Source: Lunatimonas lonarensis (GTDB lineage Bacteria; Bacteroidota; Bacteroidia; Cytophagales; Cyclobacteriaceae). Taken from it: a stretch of DNA of 64,000 nt. The translations under genes were made by a program, and so were the position numbers. The notes below the pieces were generated by a model. The model ran no database searches, had not been told where the DNA came from, and saw only the letters and a list, made by a program, of their open reading frames with translations. The stretch covers positions 62,001-126,000 of the forward strand of contig NZ_AQHR01000022.1 in the NCBI RefSeq assembly GCF_000390185.1, in the 5' to 3' direction. Positions 9,738 through 18,981 of the stretch are shown here, one piece after another. The stretch's first letter is position 1; each line of letters begins with the position of its first letter.

Positions 9738-12700
9738 ATGATAATGGCTTTGTTAAATCACCGAAACTGCCTAGTACTCTTGGGAATGTGCTTTCTCGCA
9801 GGATGTTCCTCTCCCAGTGAACCAAACGAGCAAAAAGCCCTAGCTGCCCCCACGCTGTTTACTCTGTTGCCTTCCTCTAGTACAGGAATTACCTTTGAAA
9901 ACACCCTCACCGAAGGCTTGAACACCAACATACTCATGTACGAGTACTTTTACAATGGTGGAGGCATAGCGGTAGGCGACTTGAACGGAGACGGTCTCGA
10001 CGATATCTATTTTACCGGCAACATGGTTCCCAATAAGCTGTACCTGAATAAAGGAAACATGCAATTTGAAGACGTTACGGCCATTGCACAGGTGGAAGGC
10101 CGCCCAGGGCCCTGGGCAACCGGGGTCACCATGGCAGACGTAAACGGGGATGGGCTATTGGATATCTATGTATGCTATTCCGGAAGCCTACCCCCAGACA
10201 AGAGGCGAAACCAGCTATTTATCAACCAAGGTACCAACGAAAACGGTATCCCGATTTTTTCAGAGGAAGCCGCTACGTATGGAATAGATAGTGAGGCAAC
10301 CTCCACGCAGGCCGTTTTTTTTGACATGGACAATGATGGGGATTTGGATCTTTTTCTGCTGAACCACAACCCAAAATCCTTGCCCATACTGGATGAATCC
10401 AATACCGCTGAAATACTAAAGCATCCCGACCTGGCTGGCCCCCAACTTTTCAGGAATGATAATGGAAAATTCGTCGAAATCACCGAAAAAGCGGGCATCC
10501 AACATTCATCCCTTTCCTATGGCTTAGGAGCAGTTGTATCAGATATAAACGGAGATGGCTGGATGGACATCTATGTCAGCAACGACTACACCGTACCTGA
10601 TTACCTTTATATCAACAATGGTGACGGCACTTTCACAGATGTGATCAACGAAAGTATGGGGCACATATCCAACTTCTCGATGGGCAGCGATATCGCAGAC
10701 ATCAATAACGACGGATTTGTCGATATCTTTACCCTCGACATGTTGCCAGAGGACAACAAACGGCAGAAGCTGCTGATGGCCCCCGACAATTACGAGAAGT
10801 TCGAGTTCAACCTTCGGGTTGGGTTCCACCATCAATACATGCGAAACATGCTGCACTTGAACCATGGCAACGGGACATTTAGCGAAATAGGCCAACTGGC
10901 CGGGATCTCCAATACCGACTGGAGTTGGGCCGCATTGTTTGCCGATTTCGACAATGACGGCTGGAAAGACCTGTATATCACCAATGGATACCACCGCGAC
11001 TATACCAATCAGGACTTTTTAAAGTATATGGCCGACTACATCAAAAAATACCAAGGGCTCAAACGCGAGAACGTATTGGAATTGGTGTACTCCATGCCAT
11101 CGTCGAATGTGGTCAACTATGTCTTCCAAAATACCGGGGGTATTACTTTTCAAAATCAGACCAGCTCCTGGGGCTTGGATCAGGTTGCGAACAGCAACGG
11201 GGCGGTTTACGCCGACCTCGACAACGATGGGGATTTGGATTTGATTGTCAATAACGTCAGTTTGCCGGCATTTGTCTACCGGAACGAATCAAGTGTCCAA
11301 TCTTCCAATCGGTTCCTGAAAATAAATCTAGAGGGCGAAGGGAAGAACACCCTTGGACTTGGTGCAAAAATCACGATCTACCACGGCGACACAAAGCAAT
11401 TTCTGGAACAAATGCCCACGCGTGGGTACCAATCAAGCGTTTCTCCCGTACTGCACCTCGGCCTGGGAGAGGTGAGTACAATCGACTCCCTTCACATCGT
11501 GTGGCCCAGCCAGAAAATCCAACGAATCAACCAGGTATCTACCAACCAAACGGTCACGCTGCGCGAATCAGAAGCCGTTAAAGGGAAACTAGTGACAGAT
11601 AATCCTCGCTCTCTGTTGAAACCCGTAAGGCCACCTTTTGAAAATACCCAAAGATCCAATTCCCTCAACGATTTTAAACGGCAGCCACTTTTGGTAAACC
11701 CGCTATCCTTTGGTGGTCCGGTGATGGCAAAAGCGGATGTCAATGGAGATGGACTGGAAGATGTGTTTGTGGGATCCGATGCTGGAGACGTATCCAAGCT
11801 ATACCTCCAACTTCCCGGAGGCTCTTTTCGGGTAGCCTCTTCCGGAGTTTTTGAAGCGGATGCCGACCATGAAGACACGTATGCCCTTTTTCTGGACGTA
11901 GATGGCGATGGCTTTCTTGATCTTTATGTAGCTAGTGGAGGATACGGAGCGTTTCTTCCCCGCGACCCAAAGCTACAGGACCGAATCTACTTGAATGACG
12001 GAAAGGGAAATTTCAAAAAGGGAGAGGGTCTCCTTCCGGAAATGCCTACAAGCACAGGGGTGGTTGCCGCCACGGATCTTACCGGTAATGGCCTCCCCGA
12101 TCTATTTGTAGGCAGCCGCGTAATCCCAGGAAGGTACCCGGAAATACCGGACTCCTATTTGCTCATCAACGGTGGCAACGGCTCGTTTTCAATCCAAACA
12201 GATGAGTGGTCAACGGAAATCAAAAAGCTTGGGTTGGTCACCGATGCCGACTGGGTAGACTTGGACGGGGATGGCAGCGACGAGCTGATCATCGTTGGTG
12301 AATGGATGCCCGTTCGAATATTTTCGAAAGCCGGTAATCGGCTGACGGACGTCAGGACGGACTATCTGGACGAAGAATATTCCGGGTGGTGGAACTGCCT
12401 ATGGGCGGGAGACCTAAATGGGGATGGAAAGCCAGATTTGCTGATCGGAAACCACGGATTAAACAGCCAGGTGAAGGTTTCCAGCTCCGAACCTGCAGAG
12501 CTTCACTACAAGGACTTTGACAATAACGGTGCGGTGGATCCCATCCTTTCCTTTTACATACAGGGTAAAAGCTATCCCTATCTGACAAGGGATGAACTGC
12601 TGGATCAAATCTCTATGATGAGGACACGCTTTACGAGTTACGCGGATTATGCCAATGCAACCTTGTCGGAGATATTTACCGAATCCGAGTTAAAAGATGC

Positions 12701-13079
12701 CGGGTACGCAAGGGCAACCCACTTGCATACGTCCCTATTTCTTTCCCAGCCTAGCGGGAAACTTGTAGCCACCCCATTGCCCTTGGAGGCACAGTACGCT
12801 CCGGTTTTCTCCATACTCGTTGATGATGTGGACAAAGACGGCTATGCAGACATCCTGCTGGGAGGCAACATCGAACGCGCCCGATTACGCTTTGGGAAAT
12901 ACGATGCCAACTACGGAACCTTGCTAAAAGGAAACGGCACGGGAACCTTCCAATATATCCCCCAGCGGGAGAGCGGCTTGGCCCTCAGAGGAGATGTCCG
13001 CAGTATGCTATCACTGAACAATTTCCTCCTCTTTGGCATCAACCAAAAAGGGATTGTCGCCTATGAAAAAACGAAGTAA
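9738..13079 (+). CDS. FG-GAP/VCBS-repeat lipoprotein with ASPIC/UnbV domain
   Basis: This is a 1113-aa surface or periplasmic lipoprotein of the CRTAC1-like group. The start is ATG 9738 (or 9744), because it gives a short basic N-terminus, a hydrophobic core and the lipobox LAGC. The frame is open further upstream but overlaps the previous gene and has no signal before it. About 14 calcium-type motifs of the form D-x-D/N-x-D/N-G-x-x-D are spread along the chain, as in integrin-like FG-GAP propellers. They form one set before and another after an ASPIC/UnbV block near residues 530-620 (GLGAKITIY to HIVWPS). The family has no assigned enzyme activity, and carbohydrate or protein binding is only a guess. 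Its 3' end overlaps the first haloperoxidase-like gene by 17 nt, implying co-translation. Confidence 0.88.
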   Translation: MIMALLNHRNCLVLLGMCFLAGCSSPSEPNEQKALAAPTLFTLLPSSSTGITFENTLTEGLNTNILMYEYFYNGGGIAVGDLNGDGLDDIYFTGNMVPNKLYLNKGNMQFEDVTAIAQVEGRPGPWATGVTMADVNGDGLLDIYVCYSGSLPPDKRRNQLFINQGTNENGIPIFSEEAATYGIDSEATSTQAVFFDMDNDGDLDLFLLNHNPKSLPILDESNTAEILKHPDLAGPQLFRNDNGKFVEITEKAGIQHSSLSYGLGAVVSDINGDGWMDIYVSNDYTVPDYLYINNGDGTFTDVINESMGHISNFSMGSDIADINNDGFVDIFTLDMLPEDNKRQKLLMAPDNYEKFEFNLRVGFHHQYMRNMLHLNHGNGTFSEIGQLAGISNTDWSWAALFADFDNDGWKDLYITNGYHRDYTNQDFLKYMADYIKKYQGLKRENVLELVYSMPSSNVVNYVFQNTGGITFQNQTSSWGLDQVANSNGAVYADLDNDGDLDLIVNNVSLPAFVYRNESSVQSSNRFLKINLEGEGKNTLGLGAKITIYHGDTKQFLEQMPTRGYQSSVSPVLHLGLGEVSTIDSLHIVWPSQKIQRINQVSTNQTVTLRESEAVKGKLVTDNPRSLLKPVRPPFENTQRSNSLNDFKRQPLLVNPLSFGGPVMAKADVNGDGLEDVFVGSDAGDVSKLYLQLPGGSFRVASSGVFEADADHEDTYALFLDVDGDGFLDLYVASGGYGAFLPRDPKLQDRIYLNDGKGNFKKGEGLLPEMPTSTGVVAATDLTGNGLPDLFVGSRVIPGRYPEIPDSYLLINGGNGSFSIQTDEWSTEIKKLGLVTDADWVDLDGDGSDELIIVGEWMPVRIFSKAGNRLTDVRTDYLDEEYSGWWNCLWAGDLNGDGKPDLLIGNHGLNSQVKVSSSEPAELHYKDFDNNGAVDPILSFYIQGKSYPYLTRDELLDQISMMRTRFTSYADYANATLSEIFTESELKDAGYARATHLHTSLFLSQPSGKLVATPLPLEAQYAPVFSILVDDVDKDGYADILLGGNIERARLRFGKYDANYGTLLKGNGTGTFQYIPQRESGLALRGDVRSMLSLNNFLLFGINQKGIVAYEKTK

Positions 13080-14478
13080 GGGTACCATGCGTCTAATCTA
13101 TCCATCCCATTATTCAAATCCGTTGCATCGAGTTTGCCGGGCAGGCATCCGGACAACGTTCCTGCTGACAGCTTTTTTAATAAGTGCGTCTTGCGCTTCC
13201 AGCTCCGACCAAGATGAAATTGCACTTGACGCAGGTATTATCGGGTGGATCACGGAAGCCATGACCGATATCATGGTGCATGACATCACCAATCCCCCGC
13301 TGGCAGCCAGGTTTTATGCCTATGCTACACTGGCAGGATACGAAGTGGTCAGCCAGGAGGATGAGGGGTTTCATTCTATGGCCTTGGTGCTGAATGACTA
13401 TCCGCAAATCCCAAAAAGAGATGATTTTCCAAACCAGCATACCCAAGTAACGGCAGCGTTGTCGATGATCAAGGTAGCATCCACCCTTCAACCATCTGGT
13501 TCAGAATTACTTAAACTGGAGGATTCTTTTTTGGATTCCTGTAGGACATGGGGGCTTCAAGAGAAGACGATCAAAGACTCGGAAGCCTATGCCGATTTTA
13601 TCGCCAAAGAAGTCCTTGCCTATGCACAGACAGACAGGTATAGAGAGATCAGTAACTATCCCAGGTATACCCCTAGGGAAGCCCCTGGTTCCTGGTACCC
13701 CACGCCACCTGGCTACTTTGCCCCGGTAGAGCCGTATTTCAACACCATTAGACCTTTTACGCTCCGATCAGCAGACCAGTTCAAGCCGGTTCCTCCGGCA
13801 CCATTTTCAGAAAACCCAAGTTCGGAGTTTTTCCAATTGATGCGCCAGGTATATGAGGAGGAGTTGACATCGGAGACACAGCAAATCGCTGCATTTTGGG
13901 ACTGCAACCCCTTTGCATTGGAAGAAACAGGACATCTCATGGTGGGTCTGAAACAGATTTCTCCCGGAGGGCACTGGATAGGAATCACCGATATTGCCTG
14001 CCGTGAGTCAGGCATTGACTTTAACAAAGCAATGGAAATCACTGCCGTTGTAGCGGTGGGCCTGATGGATGGGTTTTTGAGCTGCTGGGATGAAAAATAC
14101 CGAAGCAACCGCATCAGGCCTGAGACCGCCATCAGAAAATACCTGGACCCCAATTATACCCCGCTTTTGCAAACGCCGCCATTTCCTGAATATCTGAGTG
14201 GGCATTCCACCATTTCAACCACATCTGCGGAAATATTGACCCACTTTTTCGGCGAGGAATTCGAATACACCGACACCGTGGAAGAAAAATACTTCTTGGG
14301 AACCCGGGATTTTGATTCCTTTTATCATGCGGCCAACGAAGCGAGTATATCTAGGCTATACGGGGGCATACACTTTATGGACGCGATCGAAAATGGGCAG
14401 ACACAGGGAAAGGCAGTTGGAAAATGGGTAGTAAACCTGCTTGCCGAAAAAAGCATGGCCATGCCTGTACCCAGGTGA
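13063..14478 (+). CDS. vanadium-dependent haloperoxidase / PAP2-like phosphatase lipoprotein 1
   Basis: This 471-aa protein belongs to the PAP2/vanadium-haloperoxidase superfamily. Numbered from ATG 13063, the oxyanion-binding set is complete: Lys345 and Arg352 (K-x6-RP), Ser379-Gly380-His381 (EYLSGHS), and Arg431 and His437 (SRLYGGIH). An N-terminal hydrophobic segment ends in ASCASS, which fits export and probably lipidation. ATG 13033 and ATG 13087 are alternative starts. 13087 has an AAGG-like sequence in front of it. Whether it is a phosphatase or a true haloperoxidase cannot be decided from sequence, because both use the same residues. It overlaps the FG-GAP gene and is followed after 63 nt by a paralogue. 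Confidence 0.85.
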   Translation: MKKRSKGTMRLIYPSHYSNPLHRVCRAGIRTTFLLTAFLISASCASSSDQDEIALDAGIIGWITEAMTDIMVHDITNPPLAARFYAYATLAGYEVVSQEDEGFHSMALVLNDYPQIPKRDDFPNQHTQVTAALSMIKVASTLQPSGSELLKLEDSFLDSCRTWGLQEKTIKDSEAYADFIAKEVLAYAQTDRYREISNYPRYTPREAPGSWYPTPPGYFAPVEPYFNTIRPFTLRSADQFKPVPPAPFSENPSSEFFQLMRQVYEEELTSETQQIAAFWDCNPFALEETGHLMVGLKQISPGGHWIGITDIACRESGIDFNKAMEITAVVAVGLMDGFLSCWDEKYRSNRIRPETAIRKYLDPNYTPLLQTPPFPEYLSGHSTISTTSAEILTHFFGEEFEYTDTVEEKYFLGTRDFDSFYHAANEASISRLYGGIHFMDAIENGQTQGKAVGKWVVNLLAEKSMAMPVPR

Positions 14479-14541
14479 CGAAAATCATATCTTCTCCCAA
14501 ACAAAAGTAGTAGCTTTATTCCATCACTCGTATCGCAATAA

Positions 14542-15891
14542 ATGACTAGAAGAATAATACCCATACTGTTGTTGGCAGCAGCTTGGTTTGCCTGCACCGA
14601 AAAAACCGACTACATCGCCTATTTGGAATCAAGCGGCAGGTTGGTAGAGGCAGGGGGTACCCTTACCAATGCCATGGTACACGATATCTTTTCCCCTCCC
14701 GTGGCAAGCAGAATTTATGCCTACCCGGCCATAGCTGCTTTTGAAGTGGCGGTGCTTGGAGATCCAACCACTTACCGCTCCCTGGCAGGGCAACTCAACG
14801 GCTTTGAAGGAGCCACATTTCAGATAACCGAAAACGTCTCCCTACCACTGGCAGCATTGGTTGCCTATTACGAAGTTGGTGCGCGCCTGGTATTTTCTGC
14901 CCACATGGTTTCCGATGATAAGGATCGCTTGCTATCCCAAGTAAAGAAGCTCGGTGCCTCCAACGAGACCATAGTCGAATCCCATGCATTAGGCGAGGCC
15001 GTGGCCGCGCACATACTGGCGTATGCGTCGAAAGACAATTACCACCAGAGCCGCTCATTCGAAAAATACACCTCAGGTGACGATGCACACGTTTGGAAAC
15101 CTACCCCACCTGCCTACATGGAGGGCATCGAACCCCATTGGAACAAGATCCGTCCTTTTGCCTTGGACTCGGCCAACCAATTTATCCCAAAGCCCGCCAC
15201 AAAATTTGGATTCGAACCGGAAAGCCAGTTCTTTCAAGAGGCAAAGGCTGTCATGGACATTGGTAACCAACTGACTCCAGAGCAGCGTGAAATCGCCTAT
15301 TTCTGGGACTGTAATCCGTACAAAATGAACGTAAAGGGGCATGTCATGTATGCCGAAAAAAAAATAACACCCGGAGGCCACTGGGTGGGCATTGCTGGCA
15401 TTGCCTCCAAAAATGCAAACCTGGACTGGAAGGCAACCGCTGAAACCCTAGCCCTAACCTCCATTTATGTCTTTGATGCATTCATAGCGTGCTGGGACGA
15501 AAAGTACCGCAGCGTCCTGATACGGCCCGAGACCTATATTAACCGGTACATGGACGAAGATTGGGTGCCCCTTCTTCAAACCCCCCCATTCCCAGAGTAT
15601 ACCAGTGGACATAGCGTGATTTCAACCGCTGCCTCCCGTGTGCTCACCGGCCTATTGGGAGAGCCCTTTCATTTTGTGGACACGACTGAGGTAAATTTTG
15701 GACTGGGTACGAGGGAATTCAATTCCTTTAATGAAGCGGCGGCAGAAGCGGCCATCAGCCGATTTTACGGTGGCATCCATTATATGCCTGCTATAGAGTA
15801 CGGATCTGAACAAGGGGAGCACGTAGCTGCCTACCTCGCTACAAAAATCTCAACGAGAACGTCGAAAATGGCTGCTAGAGGGGATCAATAA
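14542..15891 (+). CDS. vanadium-dependent haloperoxidase / PAP2-like phosphatase lipoprotein 2
   Basis: This is a 449-aa tandem paralogue of the preceding gene. A short signal with WFAC at its end predicts a lipoprotein. The same active-site residues are present: Lys321 and Arg328, Ser355-Gly356-His357 (EYTSGHS), Arg407 and His413 (SRFYGGIH). Both paralogues share the LTNAMVHDI/VHDIT-type N-terminal block, AYA, SPGGHW/TPGGHW and the LLQTPPFPEY stretch, which indicates gene duplication. Its stop overlaps the 3' end of convergent nadD by 7 nt. The two proteins may act on different substrates or form a heteromer with the FG-GAP lipoprotein, which is inference only. Confidence 0.85.
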   Translation: MTRRIIPILLLAAAWFACTEKTDYIAYLESSGRLVEAGGTLTNAMVHDIFSPPVASRIYAYPAIAAFEVAVLGDPTTYRSLAGQLNGFEGATFQITENVSLPLAALVAYYEVGARLVFSAHMVSDDKDRLLSQVKKLGASNETIVESHALGEAVAAHILAYASKDNYHQSRSFEKYTSGDDAHVWKPTPPAYMEGIEPHWNKIRPFALDSANQFIPKPATKFGFEPESQFFQEAKAVMDIGNQLTPEQREIAYFWDCNPYKMNVKGHVMYAEKKITPGGHWVGIAGIASKNANLDWKATAETLALTSIYVFDAFIACWDEKYRSVLIRPETYINRYMDEDWVPLLQTPPFPEYTSGHSVISTAASRVLTGLLGEPFHFVDTTEVNFGLGTREFNSFNEAAAEAAISRFYGGIHYMPAIEYGSEQGEHVAAYLATKISTRTSKMAARGDQ

Positions 15892-16451
15892 TACAATTTC
15901 TTGTCCCGGATATAGTCCAACACGTGTGGGTGTAATAAATACCTCGCGCTCCCGCCCCTACGGAGGGTATCCCGAATAAACGTAGCCGAAATATCGATCA
16001 AAGGCGAATCGATAAAATGAATGTTTGGGTGCTCAATGCCGCCGGATCTACCCGGCCTTGGATAGACATACAATCCAAATAAATCGAGAATCTGCTGACT
16101 GTTTTTCCATTTGTGGAAATGGGTAAGGTTATCGCTTCCCACTACGAGCCTAAACTCATGCTGAGGATACTTATCGGAAAGGACGGCCAGCGTATCCACG
16201 GTGTAGCTCGGCCTGGGCATGTGAAACTCTACGTCCAACACCCTAAACTTAAAATTGTCGGCGATGGCCAGTTCAACCATCTTAAGCCGGTCAAACTCAT
16301 GCAGCAGAGATCTGCTGGATTTCATGGGATTTTGGGGACTGACCACAAACCACACCTCTTCCAAATCCGTCTGATCCTGCATGATATCGGCTATTATCAA
16401 ATGGCCGATATGGATAGGGTTAAAGGAACCAAAGAATAGTCCTATTTTCAA
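15885..16451 (-). CDS. nadD: nicotinate-nucleotide adenylyltransferase
   Basis: The enzyme adenylates nicotinate mononucleotide to deamido-NAD in cytoplasmic NAD biosynthesis. The protein has 188 aa, as usual. It starts with the nucleotidyltransferase motif GSFNPIHIGHL (HxGH), has VGSDNLTHFHKW in the middle, and ends with the ISxTxIR-type motif in the form ISATFIR. It is the last gene of a four-gene minus-strand unit, 2 nt after gmk, and converges on the haloperoxidase-like gene with a 7-nt overlap. Confidence 0.94.
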   Translation of the reverse strand: MKIGLFFGSFNPIHIGHLIIADIMQDQTDLEEVWFVVSPQNPMKSSRSLLHEFDRLKMVELAIADNFKFRVLDVEFHMPRPSYTVDTLAVLSDKYPQHEFRLVVGSDNLTHFHKWKNSQQILDLFGLYVYPRPGRSGGIEHPNIHFIDSPLIDISATFIRDTLRRGGSARYLLHPHVLDYIRDKKLYY

Positions 16452-16453
16452 AA

Positions 16454-17029
16454 TTACGGCTGGTTGATGAATGCACCTATTAATCGTTCCGCTTGGGCAA
16501 AAGAATTTTCCAGATCGTCGTTAACCAATACAACATCAAACTGATCCTGAAAGCTGCTTTCAAATTTGGCTTTATACATTCGCCGGGAGAGGGATTCTTC
16601 GGTTTCAGTACCTCGATCGCGCAGGCGGGTGGCGAGATCTTCCAAGTTGGGAACTTTCACGAAAATGGCGAGCCCCTTATCGCCGAAATATTTTTTCAGA
16701 TTCAGACCACCCTTGACATCCACATCAAAAATCACATGCTTGCCATTATCCCAGATCCGCTGAATTTCCTCTTTCAAGGTACCATAAAAATTACCTTCGT
16801 ATACCTCTTCCCATTCAATAAACGCATCTTGGTCGATTTTTTGCTTAAATTCCTCGGGAGTCAAAAAATAATAGTCCTTACCATGTTGCTCCAACCTTCC
16901 GCGCTTGTCTCTGGTACAGGCCGAAATGGAAAATCCCAGATTTGGAAACTTCTGGATAAGGTGTCTAACAATAGTGGTCTTTCCAGACCCGGAAGGAGCT
17001 GAGAAAATGATGGCTTTGCCTGTAGACAT
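16454..17029 (-). CDS. gmk: guanylate kinase
   Basis: The enzyme phosphorylates GMP (dGMP) to GDP with ATP. The length of 191 aa is typical. It has the P-loop [10 protein letters not shown] near the N-terminus, the STR-like CTRDKRG GMP-binding segment, [13 protein letters not shown], and DVDVKGG. The coding order is sigma factor, anti-sigma-like protein, gmk, nadD with gaps of 27, 13 and 2 nt, so these genes are almost certainly co-transcribed. Confidence 0.95.
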   Translation of the reverse strand: MSTGKAIIFSAPSGSGKTTIVRHLIQKFPNLGFSISACTRDKRGRLEQHGKDYYFLTPEEFKQKIDQDAFIEWEEVYEGNFYGTLKEEIQRIWDNGKHVIFDVDVKGGLNLKKYFGDKGLAIFVKVPNLEDLATRLRDRGTETEESLSRRMYKAKFESSFQDQFDVVLVNDDLENSFAQAERLIGAFINQP

Positions 17030-17042
17030 GAAGTACTTCGGT

Positions 17043-17312
17043 TTATTTTATCTCTTGGATTTTTTGCCGAATGCTGTCCACAAGCTCTGTGGGAACCAGG
17101 TGCTTGGTGCATTTGGTCTTGAGCACTTCCCGGATGGCCCGTTCTAGGTGAAAGTGCTCGAAGCATGGCTGGCATTTGGCCAACTTTTCATCCAATACGT
17201 GCCTATCCTCCAGGGCCGCTTCACCGTCCAAGATGCTTTCCAACAGTTTGAAGCACTTGGTTGCATCACTGCAATTAAGTTTACGTGGTGTAGATGGGTC
17301 GAATTTGTCCAT
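17043..17312 (-). CDS. putative anti-sigma factor, RsrA/ZAS-like
   Basis: This 89-aa soluble protein lies directly after the ECF sigma gene and carries the CxxC pair Cys47-Cys50 (KCQPCFEHF) expected of zinc-binding anti-sigma factors of the RsrA group. An earlier Cys14 fits the N-terminal ligand. The usual His four residues before the CxxC is Lys43 here, although His38, His53, His55 and Cys20 are nearby, so zinc binding or redox sensing may differ. The assignment rests on position, size and the CxxC motif. Confidence 0.65.
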   Translation of the reverse strand: MDKFDPSTPRKLNCSDATKCFKLLESILDGEAALEDRHVLDEKLAKCQPCFEHFHLERAIREVLKTKCTKHLVPTELVDSIRQKIQEIK

Positions 17313-17339
17313 TGGTAAATTTAAGTTCTTGACATCTAG

Positions 17340-17936
17340 TTAATCTTCCTCTCCTTCAGTATCATAACCCATGTGTTGAGCATAATCTTTTAATTTATCT
17401 TTCAACAGGTTTCTGGCCCTGTGGAGCCTGGAACGCACGGTACCTATGGGGATATCGAGGATTTTGGCCATTTCCTCGTAGGTAAATCCCTCGAGGTCAC
17501 ACAAAATGATCACTGTCCTGAAATCAACCGCCAGACTATTGAGTGCGTTGGAGATCTCATCCCCAAGCATATCTTTGACAGCATCTACCCGCAGGTCGGA
17601 GGTCATATTGTAATCAACGTTATCCGAGTTATAATAAGTTTCAACCTCCTGATAATCTACCTTGGCGGGCTGCTTACTTTTCTTTCGGTATTCATTGATA
17701 AAGCTGTTTTTCAAAATTCTGAAAAGCCATGCCTTTGCGTTGGTTCCCCGCTCAAAGGAGTTGATGAACCGATAGGCTTTGAGGTAAGTATCCTGTACCA
17801 AGTCCTTGGCATCGTCTTCATCAAAGGTTAGCCGGTAAGCAAAATTGTACATGGAATCTATGTGGGGCATAAATTCCTGATCAAAGATGCTGTTCTTATC
17901 GCGTTCTGAATATTTTTTTCTTTGAACCTCTGACAT
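17340..17936 (-). CDS. ECF-type RNA polymerase sigma factor
   Basis: This is a 198-aa sigma-70 family factor with only regions 2 and 4. Region 2 (about residues 20-90) includes AYRLTFDEDDAKDLVQDTYL and AWLFRILKN. Region 4 (about 130-185) includes DLEGFTYEEMAKIL and the helix-turn-helix GTVRSRLHRAR. It resembles the SigH/SigR/RpoE stress-type ECF group and is followed by a RsrA-like protein. An 8-bp inverted repeat sits just before its start and may be a regulatory site. What signal or regulon it serves is not visible, but gmk and nadD come under the same promoter. Confidence 0.92.
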   Translation of the reverse strand: MSEVQRKKYSERDKNSIFDQEFMPHIDSMYNFAYRLTFDEDDAKDLVQDTYLKAYRFINSFERGTNAKAWLFRILKNSFINEYRKKSKQPAKVDYQEVETYYNSDNVDYNMTSDLRVDAVKDMLGDEISNALNSLAVDFRTVIILCDLEGFTYEEMAKILDIPIGTVRSRLHRARNLLKDKLKDYAQHMGYDTEGEED

Positions 17937-17944
17937 AGGAATTA

Positions 17945-17966
17945 AAATTACGAATTGACGTAATTT
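17945..17966. promoter_or_regulatory. inverted repeat upstream of the ECF sigma gene
   Basis: A perfect repeat AAATTACG-N6-CGTAATTT (17945-17952 and 17959-17966) lies 8 nt upstream of the sigma factor start. Its position and symmetry fit an operator for an unknown dimeric regulator. It could also form a hairpin in the 5' leader. Confidence 0.35.
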
Positions 17967-18061
17967 ATAACTAATAATTAGGAATAAAGTCGCATGATTT
18001 TTACTATTTTGCCGACCGGATTTAGGCGGCGTACCGTCTGAACCCCGTTAGTTCGCCATCC

Positions 18062-18961
18062 ATGCTCTTTTTCAAAGCCCTCTCCTTACTGCCCACAGGC
18101 GTTTTATACCTAATCAGCGACTGCTTCTACCTGATCGCATACTACCTGATCGGCTACCGAAAACGGGTTGTACGCGAAAACCTGGCGTATGCCTTCCCAG
18201 AGAAAACCAAGGTACAAAGAAAGGCAATAGAAAAGATTTTTTTCAGGAATTTGACCGATTCTTTTGTTGAAACCATCAAGTTGCTGACCCTGTCGGAGTC
18301 AGAAATTGACAAACGTTACAAGCTGGTAAACCCGGAACTGGTGACTGACCGTGTAAGGCAGGGGGAAGTAATCATCGGCGTGCAGGCTCATTTCTTTAAC
18401 TGGGAGGGGCATGTGGTCGCCATGAACCGCCAATTGAACAAAGCCTGTGAGACCGTTTACCTGAAAGTCAGCAATCCGGTATTTGAGCTACTGATGAGAT
18501 CTATCCGAAGCAGGTTCGGAGGTTCCTTGGTAGAGCGGAACTCCTTCATCAAACACCTGATTGCCAATAGAAATACGCCCCGTATGATTGGGCTGGCAGC
18601 TGACCAGCGACCCCAATTTTCAGAATCCCGGTATTGGGCGACGTTTATGAACCGGGAAGCACCCTTTTTTGAAGGGGCTGAGAAAATGGCCAAGAAGTTT
18701 AGCTCACCGGTGATTTACGGGGAAATTGAAAAAACCAAGCGCGGACATTATCGTTATACCTATCATCTATTGGCTTCTCCACCTTACAAAGATACCGCTC
18801 CCCACAGCATTACCGACGCCTATATTGCGGCGGTAGAAGCCAACATACGGAAGAATCCATCCATCTACCTCTGGTCCCACAACCGCTGGAAGGAGAAAAA
18901 GTCGACGGGAAATAGTACCTTTGAACCCGAACCAGACAAATCCGGCCTGAGGACCGGATAG
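18062..18961 (+). CDS. lysophospholipid / lipid A acyltransferase (LpxL/HtrB family)
   Basis: This is a 299-aa inner-membrane-associated acyltransferase. Residues 5-32 are hydrophobic and anchor the protein. The motif VRENLAYAFPEK is typical of the family. The catalytic HX4E motif is present as AHFFNWE (G replaced by A before the His). AADQRP and the C-terminal YLWSHNRWK, the family's W-x-H-x-R-W-like end, are also seen. It probably adds a secondary acyl chain to lipid A or an ornithine/serine lipid; which one is not decidable here. pcrA follows 20 nt after its stop, so the two may share a transcript. Confidence 0.86.
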   Translation: MLFFKALSLLPTGVLYLISDCFYLIAYYLIGYRKRVVRENLAYAFPEKTKVQRKAIEKIFFRNLTDSFVETIKLLTLSESEIDKRYKLVNPELVTDRVRQGEVIIGVQAHFFNWEGHVVAMNRQLNKACETVYLKVSNPVFELLMRSIRSRFGGSLVERNSFIKHLIANRNTPRMIGLAADQRPQFSESRYWATFMNREAPFFEGAEKMAKKFSSPVIYGEIEKTKRGHYRYTYHLLASPPYKDTAPHSITDAYIAAVEANIRKNPSIYLWSHNRWKEKKSTGNSTFEPEPDKSGLRTG

Positions 18962-18981
18962 CGTGAACTCAAAAAAAGCGA

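Noticed and set aside
10539-10994. 151-codon minus-strand frame inside the FG-GAP gene
   Set aside because: Arises from the repeated D-x-D-G codons on the other strand; no independent support.
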